Origin: Chelonoidis abingdonii
Taxonomy: Eukaryota; Chordata; Testudines; Testudinidae
Assembly (NCBI RefSeq): GCF_003597395.2
Contig: NC_133773.1
Coordinates: 61,553,373-61,617,372 of the forward strand
Direction of reading: 5' to 3'
Length of the DNA: 64,000 bases
Both the position numbers and the translations under genes were made by a program. A model generated the notes under the pieces. That model worked only from the letters and a program-made list of their open reading frames with translations. It searched no databases and was not told the DNA's origin. Positions 12,548-24,712 of the stretch are shown one piece after another (within the stretch, counting starts at the first letter, position 1; each line of letters starts with the position of its first letter).

Positions 12548-12769
12548 ATTTGGGATTAAATTGGGATTAAATTTGGGATTAAAGTACATTTGCTCAATTT
12601 ACAACTGAAATGTTTATTTCTCTAGCTATCATTTCTAGAAGTAGCTCCTAAAATCTGAAAGCCACGATAGATTACAGTACATTTGCTCAATTTACAACTG
12701 AAATGTTTATTTCTCTAGGTATCATTTCTAGAAGTAGCTCCTAAAATCTGAAAGTCACAATAGACTTTC
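12548..12769. repeat. 93-bp tandem duplication next to a short 'ttgggattaaa' array
   Basis: Bases 12,584-12,676 ('gtacatttgctcaattt...') are repeated at 12,677-12,769 with only a few substitutions (for example tagctatc/taggtatc and ccacgatag/tcacaatag). Immediately before them are three copies of 'ttgggattaaa' (12,548-12,583). The high identity implies a recent duplication. Confidence 0.9.
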
Positions 12770-12867
12770 CTATTTGCACACCACTATCCATAATAAAAAT
12801 TCTGAAAGCCAATTAGACACTCATGACACCTGTACAGCCCCACTGCTCTTCATATGAAGCCTTCAAT

Positions 12868-15800
12868 GACTCAGACGCTAGATTAAAGGTCGAGGACCAT
12901 TATGATCATCTAGTCTGATCTCCTGCACAATGCAGGCCACAGAATCTCACCCATCCTTCTATAACAAACCTCTAACCGATCTGAGTACTGAAGTCCAATC
13001 ATGTGGTTGAGACTCAAACTGAAGAGAATCTTCCGCAAGTGCACCGGGCCGCATGCTGCAGGGAACGCGAAAGCCTCCAGGGTCTCTGCCAATCTACCCT
13101 GGAGGAAATTCCTTCCCGACTCCAATAATGGCGATCAAGTAACCCTGAGTATGTGGGCAAGACTCACCAGCCAGCATCAGGAAAGAATTCTCTGTAGTAA
13201 CTCAGATCCCAACCCATCTAACATCCCATCACAGACCACTGGGCATACTACCTGCTGATAACCAAAGATCAGTTGCTAACACAACAATTAGGCTCTCTCA
13301 TCATCATCCCCCATAAACTTATCAAGCTATTTAGCAGATATGTCTTTGTCCCACTACCCCTTGGAATGTTGTTCCAGAACTTCACTCCTCTATGGTTAGA
13401 AACCTTCGTCTATTTCGAAGTCTAAACCTCCTAGTGTCTGGTTTATATCCATTTGTTCTTGCGTCCACTTGGTACTAACTTAAATAATTCCTCCCTCCCT
13501 GATATATTCCCTCTGATATATTTATAAAGAGCAATCATATCCCCCATCAACATTCTTTTGGTTAGGCTAAACGCCAAACCTTTGATTTCTTTCATAAGAC
13601 CAGTTTCATTGATCATCCAGTAGACCTTTCTGAACACTATTCCAGTCTGAATATCCTTCTAACATGGGAACCACCGCACAAGTATTCAGACGAGTCACAG
13701 GCTTATACTAACGGTACTTAACACCTTTTCTCTTTGGCTGGAATACCTTCGCTGAGACAATCCATAAACTGCATTAGCTTCTTTATACGGCTATACACAT
13801 TGGCGGCTCCTATTAACTTTTTTCACCCGTCTCATAGTCATCTGGATCAACCATACTCCGAGGTCCTTCTCTTCCTCTGTTCACTTCCAAGATGCGTCCC
13901 ATTTATAACTAAAATTCTTGTTATTAATCCCTAAATGCATGACTTGCACTTTTCACTATTAATTCATCCATTACTATTACTCCCAGTTACAAGGTCATCC
14001 AGATCTTCCTGTATGATATCCAGTCCTTCTCTGTGTTAGCAATACTCCAGCTTTGTGTATCCGCAAACTTTATTAGCACATTCCTACTTTTGTTGCCAAG
14101 GTCACTAATAAAAAGGTTAAATAAGATTGGTCCCAAAACTGATCCCTGAGGAACTCCACTAGCAACCTCCTTCCACCTGACAGTACACTTTCAGTTAAGA
14201 CCCTTGAGTTTCCCTTTATCCCCTTCCAATTTTCATATTGATCCCCATCTTTTCCAACTTAACTAATTCCCACATGGAACCGTGTCAACACCTTACTGAA
14301 TCGAGGTAAATAGATCCCCCGTTTCCTTTGTCCTAAAGCTGTTACCTTCTCAAAGGAAGGAATCAGGTTGGTGGCATAGATCTACTTTTTGTAAAACTGT
14401 TGTATTTCCCCAATTCCATTGACCAATGTCGCTAACTACTTTTCCTCCTTCAAAATTTTTTCCAAGACCTTACATACTAACTAGATGTCAAACTAACAGG
14501 CTATAGTTAACTCGGATCACTTTTTCCCCCTCTTGAAAATAGGAACTATTGTTACAATTCTCAAGTTCTACGGTACAACCCCTGAGTTTACTGATTTTAT
14601 AAAATTTGTCTAATGGGTTGCAATTTCACGTGCCACTCCTCTTAAATTTCTTGTGGAAAGATTATCTGGGGCCCTCCAATTTTGTCCCATTAAGCGTTAG
14701 CTCGGCCTCTATCTCGGATGTGGTAATATCTACCTCCATTCCTCATTCCCATTTGTCATCCTCTTATTATCCCTAAGTCCTCTCAGTAGCTATTAAGATA
14801 GCAGAAGATGTAGTTGGGCCATGCTAGATATCCTTAACCTCCATCCATCATCATATGTTTTAGCGGTCCCACTTCTCTTTCTTTGTTTCTCTTATTTTTA
14901 TGCTCACAGAACCTTTACTATGTTTTAATTCCCTTTGCAAGTCCAACCTACATGGCTTTTGGCCTCTTCTCGCTTATCCCTACATGTTCTGTACCCTCAA
15001 TAGGTAGCTTTCCTTGCTAATGCCCTCCCATCTCCACTCCTTTAGGGCTTTTGTTATTCTTAATCACCTCTTGAGATGCTTGCTCTCTCCATTCTCGTCT
15101 ACAACTCCTGCTGATTTTTTTTCCCCTTCTTGGATGCAGACTTCTGATAGTTTCGCAACTTGAACTTGAGTCATTCCAGGCTTCTTCCGCTTTAAGATCA
15201 TCAAGTTCTTTCAGTCCAACCACTTCCTAACTAGTTTTCCCTTAATTCTTACAGTTAGCCTTTTAGAAATCAAAAACCTAGTCCGAAATGTATCTTTCCA
15301 CTAGTTTTGACTGAATAGCTCATGATCACTCGAACCAAGGTGTCCCCTACAACCATTACTTCTATGGGTCCTCACTACCTCACTAAAACCATATCTAAAA
15401 TGGGCATCCCTCTTGGTTGGTTCTTCAACTACTTGGTGAAGAAATCCATTCAGTTCACCAGAAATGAGCCCTATGATTATATACTAGCACTTGTCCTGTC
15501 TATTATCGGAACGTTAAAATCTCCTATGATCAACTCACAATCCATTAATGTTTACTTCATAAAAACATTAAAGAGGTCTTGTCACCAACCAAATCAGATT
15601 CCCGGCGGTCTGTACACACCCCAAGCACTATCTCAGGGGAGGATCTAGTAGCTTTCGTCTCCAGTGTGATTTTCCAAAAGGGCAGAACTCTGTTTTAATC
15701 ATTCCATCACTTCTTATTTCATATACAGTTAAACTATTACTGATTACATGCTCTCCACCACCTTCCTTTATTTTCTCTTTCTAAGGACAGACATAGCCTT

Positions 15801-17705
15801 CATTACCTGTTTACTCCAGTTCATACTACATTCCACCATGTTTCTGTTATCCCTATAATGATCCCGGACTTTCACTTCCTGCACCAGTAGCTTTATTCCT
15901 CCATTCTGTTACTAAGGCTCCTCGCATAGTGTACAACATCCTTAATTTTTGCCCTTTGGTTTCATGATCATCTTTACCTGGTTAGCCCAGACTTCTACTA
16001 CCAGTATCACCAATTAACTGGTATCTATACTACCAATTCCTGCATGTCCATTTCTTTCCTGCCCACGGCTGCATCCTCCTCTTTCATCGCCTCTAATGTA
16101 TCCGCGGGAATACGGACACTCCAGCCACTCCCCCAATTCCTGATTTAGCTTTTTTAATAGTTTGTGCCAGCCTCCACTTAGAAGTCTATATTCCGCTTAC
16201 TCAGGTGAAGTCCATCCAGAGAGACAGTCCTCTGTGCCATGATGTTTCCAGCGGGGCCCATACTCCCAAGCCTTTCTTTAGCACCATGCCCTGAGCATCT
16301 GTTCATCACCATTATACTCCACTTTGTCTTCTTTCTCTAGGAACAGGAAATCCCATGAAGATCACCTGAGGCCTTTGATTTCCTAAGCGTCTTCCCAGTC
16401 TGGCATAGATCTCCCTTGAGTCGTTCCAGCGAGAATCTAGCCAATATCATTTGTTCCTACATGAAGGACAATCACCGGATTCTTTCCCACTCCGTTAGGA
16501 TCCTTTCAGCCTCAAGTCCACAACCTCGTATCTTACACCAGCAGACAGCACACCTCTCTGTTCTCCAGATTCAGCTCTAGTTACAGGCCTGTCTATTCTT
16601 CTCAGTAAGGAGTCCCCAGTCCACGTAGATCTGCCTTCCCGGGACAGTGTGATTCTCTGGTCATCCCCTGCTCCCACTGGCTGCAAGTCCTCTCGATTCC
16701 TTATCACCCTGCGCAATCCTCTCCGCAACCCATCCCGTTGCCTCCGGTGCTTCATATTGTGTTGTCTCCATTGACTCTTCCCTTTACCTGTAGGACAGCT
16801 GCTCTTCTCTTTTTCCTTGTCCTCTCAACTTCAACGACCCACCTGCTGTGCCCTTCATTTTCCAACTCTGCAAACCTGTTCCTGAGCTCTATTTCTCCTT
16901 CACTGGCCCGTCTTTTCTTCTGCCTGGTTCTCTTAGTCACATGCTTCCACCGTCCACTTTCCTTACCCAGCAGTCTCCCCTCAGAATTCTTTGGTCCTGT
17001 TTCCATCTGCAAGTCTGAGCTTATCCCTTCAGCCTCCTCATGTTTTTGCTCCACCATCTGCTCGAACCCCCTTCTAAACTCAACCAGAGTTTCCATCTGC
17101 ATCTCCAGTCCTCGGATCTTTTCTTCAATCAGCTCTATCAGGCGGCACTTCATGCAGACGAAACTCTTTTCAGGTACCCCCTCCAGGATCATGTATATGC
17201 TGCAACTTCCACACCCAGTCATCCTCATTGTGTCTTTCACTGCTGCCTCTCTGTCGGTCATAGCCTTCCCACCTAAAACCTGTTAGTCCAAGAAACACAA
17301 CCCAAAAACAAACCCCCCAACAGGCACCAGAACACTGGCAGACCACCACCCACTCCCTTCACTAGCCTGTCAGTTCCTCTGCTTAGGTCTCTAAGTCTCC
17401 CCCGCAACCTCCCCGTAAACTCCCACTGCAACTCCCCTGTTTACAGCTCTGTTTGCTGGCTGCTGTGCCGCTGTAGCTGTCTATGTCGCTGCCTGACTGG
17501 CTGGCTACCTTTATAGGACCCCTAAGCAGGCAAGCCCCGCCCCCTAATCAGGGCTCAGCTTCTCTCCCAACACACTGCCCCTACCAGCCTCCACACATAC
17601 AAACTACAAAATACAATACACAAAACACAAAAACCTGCTCTTCCAACAGAAGTCCCACTGAAACTCTCATTTACAGCTCTGTTTGCTGACTGCTGTGCCG
17701 CTGAT
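12868..17705 (-). mobile_element. Long, degraded CR1 LINE
   Basis: The minus-strand 3' tail is at 12,868-13,260 ('gatcatctagtctgatctcctgc', 'gtatgtgggcaagactcacc', 'ccatcacagaccactggg'; each is a plus-strand quote). The 5' untranslated region is near 17,700. Between them the plus-strand text follows the CR1 order: tail, reverse-transcriptase region at about 13,700-14,700, endonuclease region at about 15,000-16,100 and ORF1 at 16,200-17,260. Compared with the family sequence I remember, this copy carries very many 1-5 base deletions. No reverse-transcriptase or endonuclease frame stays open for long. It is near full length but dead. Confidence 0.85.
16495..17261 (-). pseudogene. CR1 ORF1 remnant: zinc-finger/coiled-coil and SGNH-esterase start
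   Basis: Frame 16,752-17,261 (169 codons) begins with two CX2C pairs (C17/C20 and C36/C39), then a Leu/Glu-rich coiled-coil segment (residues 41-85) and a basic stretch. This matches the N-terminal finger and coiled coil of CR1 ORF1 proteins. The next frame, 16,495-16,755, contains 'GDSLLRRIDRP', the block-I Gly-Asp-Ser of the SGNH-hydrolase/esterase domain. Just downstream, at about 16,450, the minus strand reads 'VIVLHVGTNDIG', the Gly-x-Asn-Asp block, then a stop. ORF1 acts as an RNA-binding chaperone in retrotransposition. Frameshifts separate the parts, so no functional product is expected. Confidence 0.75.
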
Positions 17706-17764
17706 GGACACCCATCTGTGCAACCCCTTTGCGTTCCATTGCATTCCACAGGTTTAACTGATTG

Positions 17765-18020
17765 AAACTTAGGGTTTGTCTTCCCTATTGTGCTAAATTG
17801 GCACCACTGCATCGATGCAGCGGTTAGCACATCTAGTGAAGGTGTATTACATCGACGGAAGAGCGCTCTCCCATCAACGTAATTACTCCACTTCAGCAAG
17901 AGGCGGAAGCTATGTCAGCGGGAGAATGTCTCCCACTGACATAGAGCAGTATAGACACCACTTTAAGTTGATGCAAGTTATGTCGCTCAGGATGGTGGTA
18001 GCAACTGAAGTGGCTGATGG
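17765..18020. mobile_element. Truncated MITE ('acatcgacgg' family)
   Basis: The text 'agcgctctcccatcaacgtaattactccact' (split across the copy) and 'agcgggagaatgtctccc' consists of short inverted words built around TCGAC/CTCCC. The same plan occurs at 24,443-24,712. The right part ends early, at about 18,000. Confidence 0.55.
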
Positions 18021-18426
18021 ACTGAAGGAAGATTTATTAAGAGAGCATTGTGTGTCAGATATGTGGGAACTTAAGCAATTACATAGATGGTCGTCCTCAT
18101 TTAGTCAGTCACCTGAACCACCCATGTTTTAGGGTGTTCGAGAGAAAGTCGAGCAACACTGCACAAGTCAAATAATATGATAACCCAGAAACGTAGATGT
18201 TTCCCCATACGCGCGCACACATGCACACATCATTTGTAAGGGGAAGGAAGACAAGATTATGTGGCATGAGTTTGAGCCTCCTGATCAGAGTTATGGACAA
18301 AGATACAAGAACAAGAACAGTCCATTTGTTAGGCAGATGAAAGCTGTACAGCCTTTAACACTAGTTCCTCTGGTCCCTTAAAGAGTTTGTTCTCTGACTG
18401 TGGCTCAAATTATTACTGTTTATGAC

Positions 18427-19350
18427 TGGTGTCATAAACAGATAGCTAAGGGTTAATGTTTCTTTTACCTGTAAAGGGTTAACAAAGGGAACCAAACACC
18501 TGACCAGAGGACCAATCAGGAAACCGGAGTTTTCAAAGCTCAGGGAGGGAATTTTTGGGTGTGTGCTTTTGTCTGTGTCTCTGCTCTGCGCTCTCTCGGC
18601 TCTGAGAGTAATCTTTCTATCTCCCAGGTTTCTAAATCTTCAGTTTTCCAAGTTGTGAGTAACAAAAGTAAAATACAACAGCCTTATATTGTTTTTTTTT
18701 GTATTTACATGTGCGTAAGTTTGCTGGATATGTTAAATGTATCATCTTTTTGGATAGGCTGTTTATTCATTTTTCTTTTAAGCAATTGAACCTTGTATAA
18801 TTGTCAACCTGATACGAGAAACATTTTTTTGTCTTTTTCTTGTCTTTTTATATACAGCTTTCTAGTTGAGGCTCAGAGGGATAGGATCTCTGTGCTAGGT
18901 TACGGTCTCTCTCAGGGAAAGACAGGGAAGGCAGGGAAATCTTTGGGTGTTGAAAGTTGCAAAGCTGGCATTGCAGGGACTACTGAGTGAGGGTGAAAGA
19001 AACTGGATCTTCTGTTTTGCATTGCAAGGAATTGAATAGGGGTGATCGTCTCAGGCCATCCAGGGAGCGGAAGCCAGGGAGGAAATAAAGAGGAACAAGG
19101 GCAGGGGGTTATTTCCCTTGTTGTAGACTCGGGCATCTGAGTCTTGGGGTCCCCCAGGGAAGGTTTTGGGGAGACCAGAGTGCGCCAGATACTGGAATCT
19201 GGCTGGTGGCAGCGATATCAGATCCAAGCTGGTAATTAAGCTTGGAGGGTTCATGCAGGCACCCACATTTTGGACACTGAGGTTCAGAATTGGGACTTAT
19301 GCTTATGATAACTGGACTGGAGGATTTTTTCACTGGAATGACCAATTGTT
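18427..19350 (+). mobile_element. LTR-like dispersed repeat
   Basis: It begins 'tgtcataaacagatagctaa' and 'agggttaatgtttcttttac', a phrase I remember as a common turtle repeat with LTR character. Inside are a promoter-like stretch, an 'aataaa' near 19,085 and 'ctggtggcagcgatatcag' near 19,202, which resembles the region following a retroelement LTR. I could not find a clean second end or target duplication, so the boundary is approximate and the LTR class is inferred. Confidence 0.45.
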
Positions 19351-19614
19351 CAGAATTTCATGACTACTATGATAATCATGCAGTTATCCCAAGTGGTTCC
19401 AACTCAATACATACAGCAGATTACACCCTGGATCTTGGTTTTGGTTTGGAAATAGGAGAATCAATACTTGTCATGGACAGACCACTCCCTTGTGCTCTTT
19501 GAGGTTGGAACGCAAGATCTATTTCGTTGTCTCCCCTCAGACTAATGGAACTAGTCTGGTTTCCGAGGCTCTCAAGAAAAATTATCACGTTCACCACGGC
19601 CCATTATTAATGAG

Positions 19615-19916
19615 TAAGGCTAGATTGTTGCCATGGAGGTCGCAGAAGTCACAGAATCCATGACCTCCAGCAACCTCCATGACTTCAGCCCATGGCAACT
19701 GGGAGCTGCAAGGTGGTGGGGGGACCCCCGGAGTTCCAAGTGGGCCCCCGCAGCTGCCTAACTGCTGCAGAGACCTCACAGCTGAGCTCCCCATTTTGTC
19801 ATGAATATTTTAAGTAAAAGTCAGGGACAGATCACAGGCTTCCATTAATTTTTCTTTATTGCCCATGACCTGCCCGACTTTTACTAAAAATATCTGTGAT
19901 AAAAATCTTAGCCTTA
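19615..19916. mobile_element. Palindromic MITE with 8-bp duplication TTAATGAG
   Basis: The ends are 'taaggctaga' and 'atcttagcctta', inverted repeats of each other. The exact octamer TTAATGAG flanks both sides (19,607-19,614 and 19,917-19,924). The interior is largely self-complementary: 'agtaaaagtcagggacag' near 19,815 pairs with 'ctgcccgacttttact' near 19,870. The eight-base duplication identifies a hAT-type element. The octamer has T at position 2 and A at position 7, the Ac-type pattern. Confidence 0.85.
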
Positions 19917-20429
19917 TTAATGAGATGGTTTGCCAATTATTTTTTTTTAAAACCATGACTGTCAGTGCAGTGATTCCCAAGTATCTTCTTCCCTGGCTTC
20001 TTCCACTGAAATCATCTTTGCATATAGACTGGCTGCAAGATGGAGACACACCAGATCTGTGACTGACGGAAGCTATGAATGTCTCTTTTTTAAAAAGACA
20101 AGTGCCAGATGGTTAAACAATAGTTTTTTAACCAAATGCTGATCACTTGATATTAGCAGTGTTTCTCATTTTGTTTTGTTCGTTTTAATTTGGGGATGAT
20201 TAGAAAAGATGGTATCAAAGCAACTCTGGCAGTACCCGGAGTCTTTAGACTTAATTATTCAATCCAGTTTTAGACCAAAGTATGGTAAAGAGACAGTGCT
20301 GGTTTTCTGGAAATGGTTGCAAGTCAAGTGTCCATTCAAATTCTTCAGACAAAGCTACCTGGGATACCACTAATCACAAGGAAGTAACAATTGCAAGTTC
20401 TGACAGACAAGCAGAGTTGTATAAACGAA

Positions 20430-21080
20430 TCAGTTATTTTTATGCCATGGTATAATACTTGGCAAATGGTCATCTAAGGGCGCTCTCATGAGAGTGCCAC
20501 AAGATTCTAGTCTCACATCTTTCCTTTTTAGCATGTATATGAACCCAAATGTGAAAGACAATAAAATAGGTAAGGGCTGTGATATTCTCCAATATGCAGA
20601 TAATATTCCACTATGCATCTGCAATTCTGCTGACCTATTTGATGCAGTTGATGGGTTTGCCTGCTGACATGTAAAAATACAGTTTTGGATGATAGAAAGA
20701 TGGCTGTGATTTAATCCAGATTAGACTGAAGTTATGATGTAGGTTAAGAAAAATAACTACAACAAATACCCGAGGTGACCCATGCTCCTTCAGTTGTGGA
20801 AGTGTGTCTGCCATTTGTTACTCAGCTTTGGTATTTGGAGTCTGCTTGGATTATCAGACGTTTCTGCATCTCTGTTTAGCAGCTGTAACAAAGATTATTT
20901 ATCATCTGCATTTAGCTGGAAGTTTCATACCTTTTCTTTCAGACCCAGATCTCGCCATAGTGATCCAACTCTTTGCTACCTTGAAACTAGATTACTGCTA
21001 TACAATCTATGCAGAGCTATTTCTCAAGACAACTTGGAAAATTCACTTGATGCTGAATGTCGGTTGAGTCCCGAGTATCT
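20430..21080 (+). pseudogene. L2-clade LINE reverse-transcriptase fragment
   Basis: Plus-strand translation in shifting frames gives the order typical of L2: 'FSMYMNP', then 'LQYADNIPL' (YADD-like catalytic box, second Asp changed to Asn) near 20,590, 'FNPD-TEVM' near 20,710, and 'SDPDLAIVIQLF...LKLDYCYTIYA' at about 20,940-21,020. The last part matches the L2 C-terminal block 'DL..VIHAF..SRLDYCN.LY'. Several stops and frameshifts show an old, dead copy. Confidence 0.75.
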
Positions 21081-22908
21081 CACAAAACAGTATCACACAA
21101 CAAAATGAACTACCACAATTGAGGATCAAAGGCGTATAAGTTAATGACCCTCTAAATTTAAGCCTATAAACCAAAATCTGGTGTAGCATGTGGAAAGCCA
21201 TCTTTAAGTTCTGCTGCAAAATCCCTCACAGCTATGGCCATCCAGAAATATTAAGATTTAATTAAATATGAAAAATATTGCAATCATTAGCCCCTCATTT
21301 ATTTTGATATTAAACTCCCCTCATAGGAAAACATGGGGCAATCTGGTACTGGAATAAGCATATCTGCAAAAATGAAAGCAATGAAACATTTAACAGTATT
21401 CGAGACAAGGCTGGTAACACTGTGTATTAAGTCATCAGCACTTGCTATTATAAGCAACTGAAAACAGTCTTGCAACTTTGCCAAATCTCTTGAGCTGGTC
21501 CATCCTGTACAATGAATGAGGCAAGGGTCCTATGAAAAAATAATACAAAATCATGTAACTGAAGACTGTATCATACCGCACAAGCAGTTGAATTAAGGTT
21601 GCAGAGCCCACCTTAATTCCGAGTTTTCCTAACTTCTGAGTGACTTTGCAACCTTAATCATGTTTTTTTAAAGGTAGCTGTGTGTAACTGACATTTAAAC
21701 TGTCATCTTTAGATTTCAGAATCAACAACCACTGAGATGGTCAAGCTAATTTATAGTCATCAAGATGACTATGGATAGTTGGGAAGAGACTCAGGAAAAC
21801 AATGATCATTTAACACTGTTGATTATCTTCACAATGATGAGGGCTAGAAGTTTATTTTAGAAAATGAAACCCAAGATTCTGTAACTCATTTCTGGAACAA
21901 GGAGTGGATTCTATAAAATTAGAATACAGTTGGGCTGTATGGAGTTATTAGCAAAAGGTCCTGTTATCTTAAGAACAGCTTCTCTCCTTGTGCAATACCG
22001 TGACAGTGGAAAGAAGTTAAATGCTTAACAGTCCTCTCCAGTGTAGACAGGGGACAGGACAGCCTAACTGAGGGGATGTCAGCTCTGAAACTTCATTCTC
22101 TTGTTTGCTTCCTAGAGCCCAAATTGATTAGCTTTAGATATTGATGTTAATTGTAATTGTACTTTTATTAATATCAAACAAGTGCCCATGAGAGTTGGAT
22201 GGATCTATTTTAGTAAACTAAAGTTATATACAATATATCTCAATTGTGTGATAGGGGATTTAGAGACAAATACAAAGACAAGATCCCTGCCTGAAAAACG
22301 TAATCAAAATCAACATACAAAAAACAAAGAGTGGAATGGAACATAAGTGATTTAACTGTATAAACACACATCTGTATAAACACACTTTTGCTAAAGAGAT
22401 TACCTTTATGTATGCTTAGTTCAATCATCTCCTTTTCTCCCTTCAAAAAGCAGTGACTTGTTTGTAATCAATCCGTTATTAAATGCATAAATAAAACAAA
22501 TGTAGATTACAACACTACAAGGCACCTTCAAGTCTAAAAACTAAAATAAATTGAAAAATTAAGAATATTCTTATCCTCCAGGTCATCATCAAGTATGTCT
22601 CACCAGAAAACGGACAACATTTTTCACTGTGGCTTTGATTTAAGTTTTTACATTTTGTTAAAAGTTTCATTTTAGAGGCTAACTTTCTGAACAGCTCTAT
22701 TATTTAGGCCTCTTGCTAAGGGACACCTGCACTGTAACAGCCTGTATTGTATCTGTTCTGTGAACAGAATTTCCATGTATAGGACTGACAACCCAGTGCC
22801 TTTGAGCATATTAAACAAACATTAAAATACAAAGATTAAATAATTAGTAGTGGTTTTAATCCAAATTATACTGTACACGGTAACACTGGTTATAAAAACT
22901 GTACTTGC
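21081..22908. other. No gene recognised; one repeat fragment
   Basis: The run 21,590-21,660 ('ttaaggttgcagagccc', 'cttctgagtgactttgcaac') matches the far end of the unclassified repeat at 45,367-45,440. The rest shows nothing I can support. Confidence 0.45.
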
Positions 22909-23081
22909 GGAGAGGGATAGCTCAGTGGTTTGAGCATTCGTCTGCTAAACCCAGGGTTGTGAGTTCAATCCTTGAGGGGGCCATTTAGGGACCTGGGGCA
23001 AAAAGCTGTCTGGGGACTGGTCCTGCTTTGAGCAGGGGGTTGGACTAGATGACTTCCTGAGGTCTCTTCCAACCGATATTT
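22909..23081 (+). mobile_element. tRNA-derived SINE (Cry-type), first copy
   Basis: The head 'ggagagggatagctcagtgg' carries an A-box-like sequence, and 'gggttgtgagttcaatcc' (22,953-22,970) is a B-box-like sequence. Together they form a tRNA-type RNA polymerase III promoter. The tail 'ggactagatgacttcctgagg' and 'tcttccaaccgatatt' fits the turtle family. SINEs of this design depend on a LINE partner. Confidence 0.88.
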
Positions 23082-23086
23082 AGGGA

Positions 23087-23252
23087 GGGAGAGGGATAGT
23101 TCAGTGGCTTGAGCATTGGCCTGCTAAACCCAGGGTTGAGAGTTCAATCCTTGAGGGGGCCACTTAGGGATCTGGGGCAAAAATTGGTCCTGCTAGTGAA
23201 GGCAGGGGGCTGGACTCTTTCAAGGTCCCTTCCAGTTCTAGGAGATTGATAT
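23087..23252 (+). mobile_element. tRNA-derived SINE (Cry-type), second copy in tandem
   Basis: Same head, A box and B box as the copy just upstream, in the same orientation, separated by about 5 bases ('agggag'). The tail differs ('ctggactctttcaaggtccc'). It appears to have lost about nine bases of the usual 'gatgacc' segment and belongs to a different subfamily from the first copy. The two are therefore probably separate insertions, not one duplication. Confidence 0.88.
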
Positions 23253-23344
23253 GTCTCCAATTATTACCTATTTTGGTCTTAAACATTTACAAAACAGAAT
23301 AACTATTTGGATCTGCATCTGGTTTTCTCCTTTTAAGACACAAA

Positions 23345-23462
23345 GCTTCTGGAGGAAGGGAAGTTTTTTTAATTGTTTACACAATGCTTAGCACAATGGA
23401 GCCACAATCCTAGATGAGGCTCCTAGACATTACCACAACTGTTTAATAAATAATAATACTCC
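23345..23462 (+). mobile_element. L3-like LINE 3' tail
   Basis: 'caatgcttagcacaatggagcc', 'gaggctcctagacattacc' and 'aataaataataatact' form the old L3-type tail in sense orientation (fragments quoted separately). Confidence 0.6.
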
Positions 23463-24103
23463 AAAAAGCCATACCATTGTAGAACAGTTATTTGCCCCCC
23501 TCAATCATCTGTTTTTATTACCTAATTAGTATGGAATGGGAGAAAGCTCTATCTCCAGTTGATGTTTGTTTGCCCATCTGTTCTCTTCTGCAAACTTACA
23601 AATAATGAGATAAAAAGCTACATTCTTTACAGTTAACATTAGCAACAGCCAGTTTGGGTGCATAATATATCATTGTAACATCACGACTCAGATTATAACC
23701 TGCACGATGAAATATAATGAAGTACTACAACAGTAAGAAATGATCGAAACAGCCTGAATCATGTCAGAGTAACACAAGACCCTCATGAGGCTTACCAGGA
23801 AACTTACCCAAGTTCACAGAACTGAGACACCATTATCAACACAAGAGTGGTCCAAGATATATATTCAATGTTATTAATTTAAAAAAACAAAGAGTTATAA
23901 AAACATTTATGGTGGTTGTATTGTTTTTTCTGTTCATAAACAACTTCACACTGGACATTAAAAACACAACATTCCTCATCACTTGAAAGCCTGGAGCACT
24001 GCAGCATTCAGAACCCAAAAATGAAATTAAGTACATGTCTACACAGGAGGTATAATCCATGCTGACTCAAGTTAACCTGATCTGCAATGACAATTCCTTA
24101 GAG

Positions 24104-24428
24104 CAGAGGTAGGCAACCTATGACACACGTGCCGAAGGTGGCACGTGAGCTGATTTTCAGCGGCGCTCACACTACCTGGGTCCTGGCCACCGGTTCCGGA
24201 GGGGGGGGGGGGGCGGCTCTGCATTTTACTTTAATTTTAAATGAAGCTTCTTAAACATTTTAAAAACCTTAGTTACTTTACAGACAACAATAGTTTAGTT
24301 ATATAATATAGACTTCTAGAAAGAGACATTCTAAAAATGTTAAAATGTATTACTGGCACGCGAAACCTTAAATTAGAGTGAATAAATGAAGACTTGGCAC
24401 ACCACTTCTGAAAGGTTGCTGACACCTG
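24104..24428. mobile_element. hAT MITE, copy 1, TSD CCTTAGAG
   Basis: The inverted ends are 'cagaggtaggcaacct' and 'aggttgctgacacctg'. The exact octamer CCTTAGAG occurs at 24,096-24,103 and 24,429-24,436. It is about 85-90% similar to the copy at 39,119-39,427 and contains a long G run near 24,200 that the other copy lacks. It has no coding capacity, so a hAT transposase elsewhere mobilised it. Confidence 0.93.
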
Positions 24429-24442
24429 CCTTAGAGCATACT

Positions 24443-24712
24443 AAGGGAAAATTTACGCTTAAAATGCTATATCAGCAGCACTTTAATGAAGACGCTCTAA
24501 GACAATGGGAAAGAGCTCTTCTGTCAGCATAATTAATCCACCTCCTTGAGAGGAGGTAGCTATGTTGATATGAGAAGCTCTCGCACAAAACTTGCGCTGT
24601 CTACAAAGGGGGTTATGGTCAGTATAACATCACCACTTAGAGGTGTAGATTTTTCACACCCCAGTGACATAGTTGTACTGATACAGGTCTGTAGCATAGA
24701 CTACACCTAAGT
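24443..24712. mobile_element. Full MITE of the 'gtctacac' family
   Basis: The text 'gaggaggtagctatgttgatatgagaagctctcg' (split) is followed by 'tgcgctgtctacaaaggggg' and 'gtagatttttcacaccccag', ending '...catagactacacctaag'. Internal inverted words match the MITE at 17,765-18,020. It lies about 15 bp after the hAT element at 24,104. No exact target duplication was found. Confidence 0.6.
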
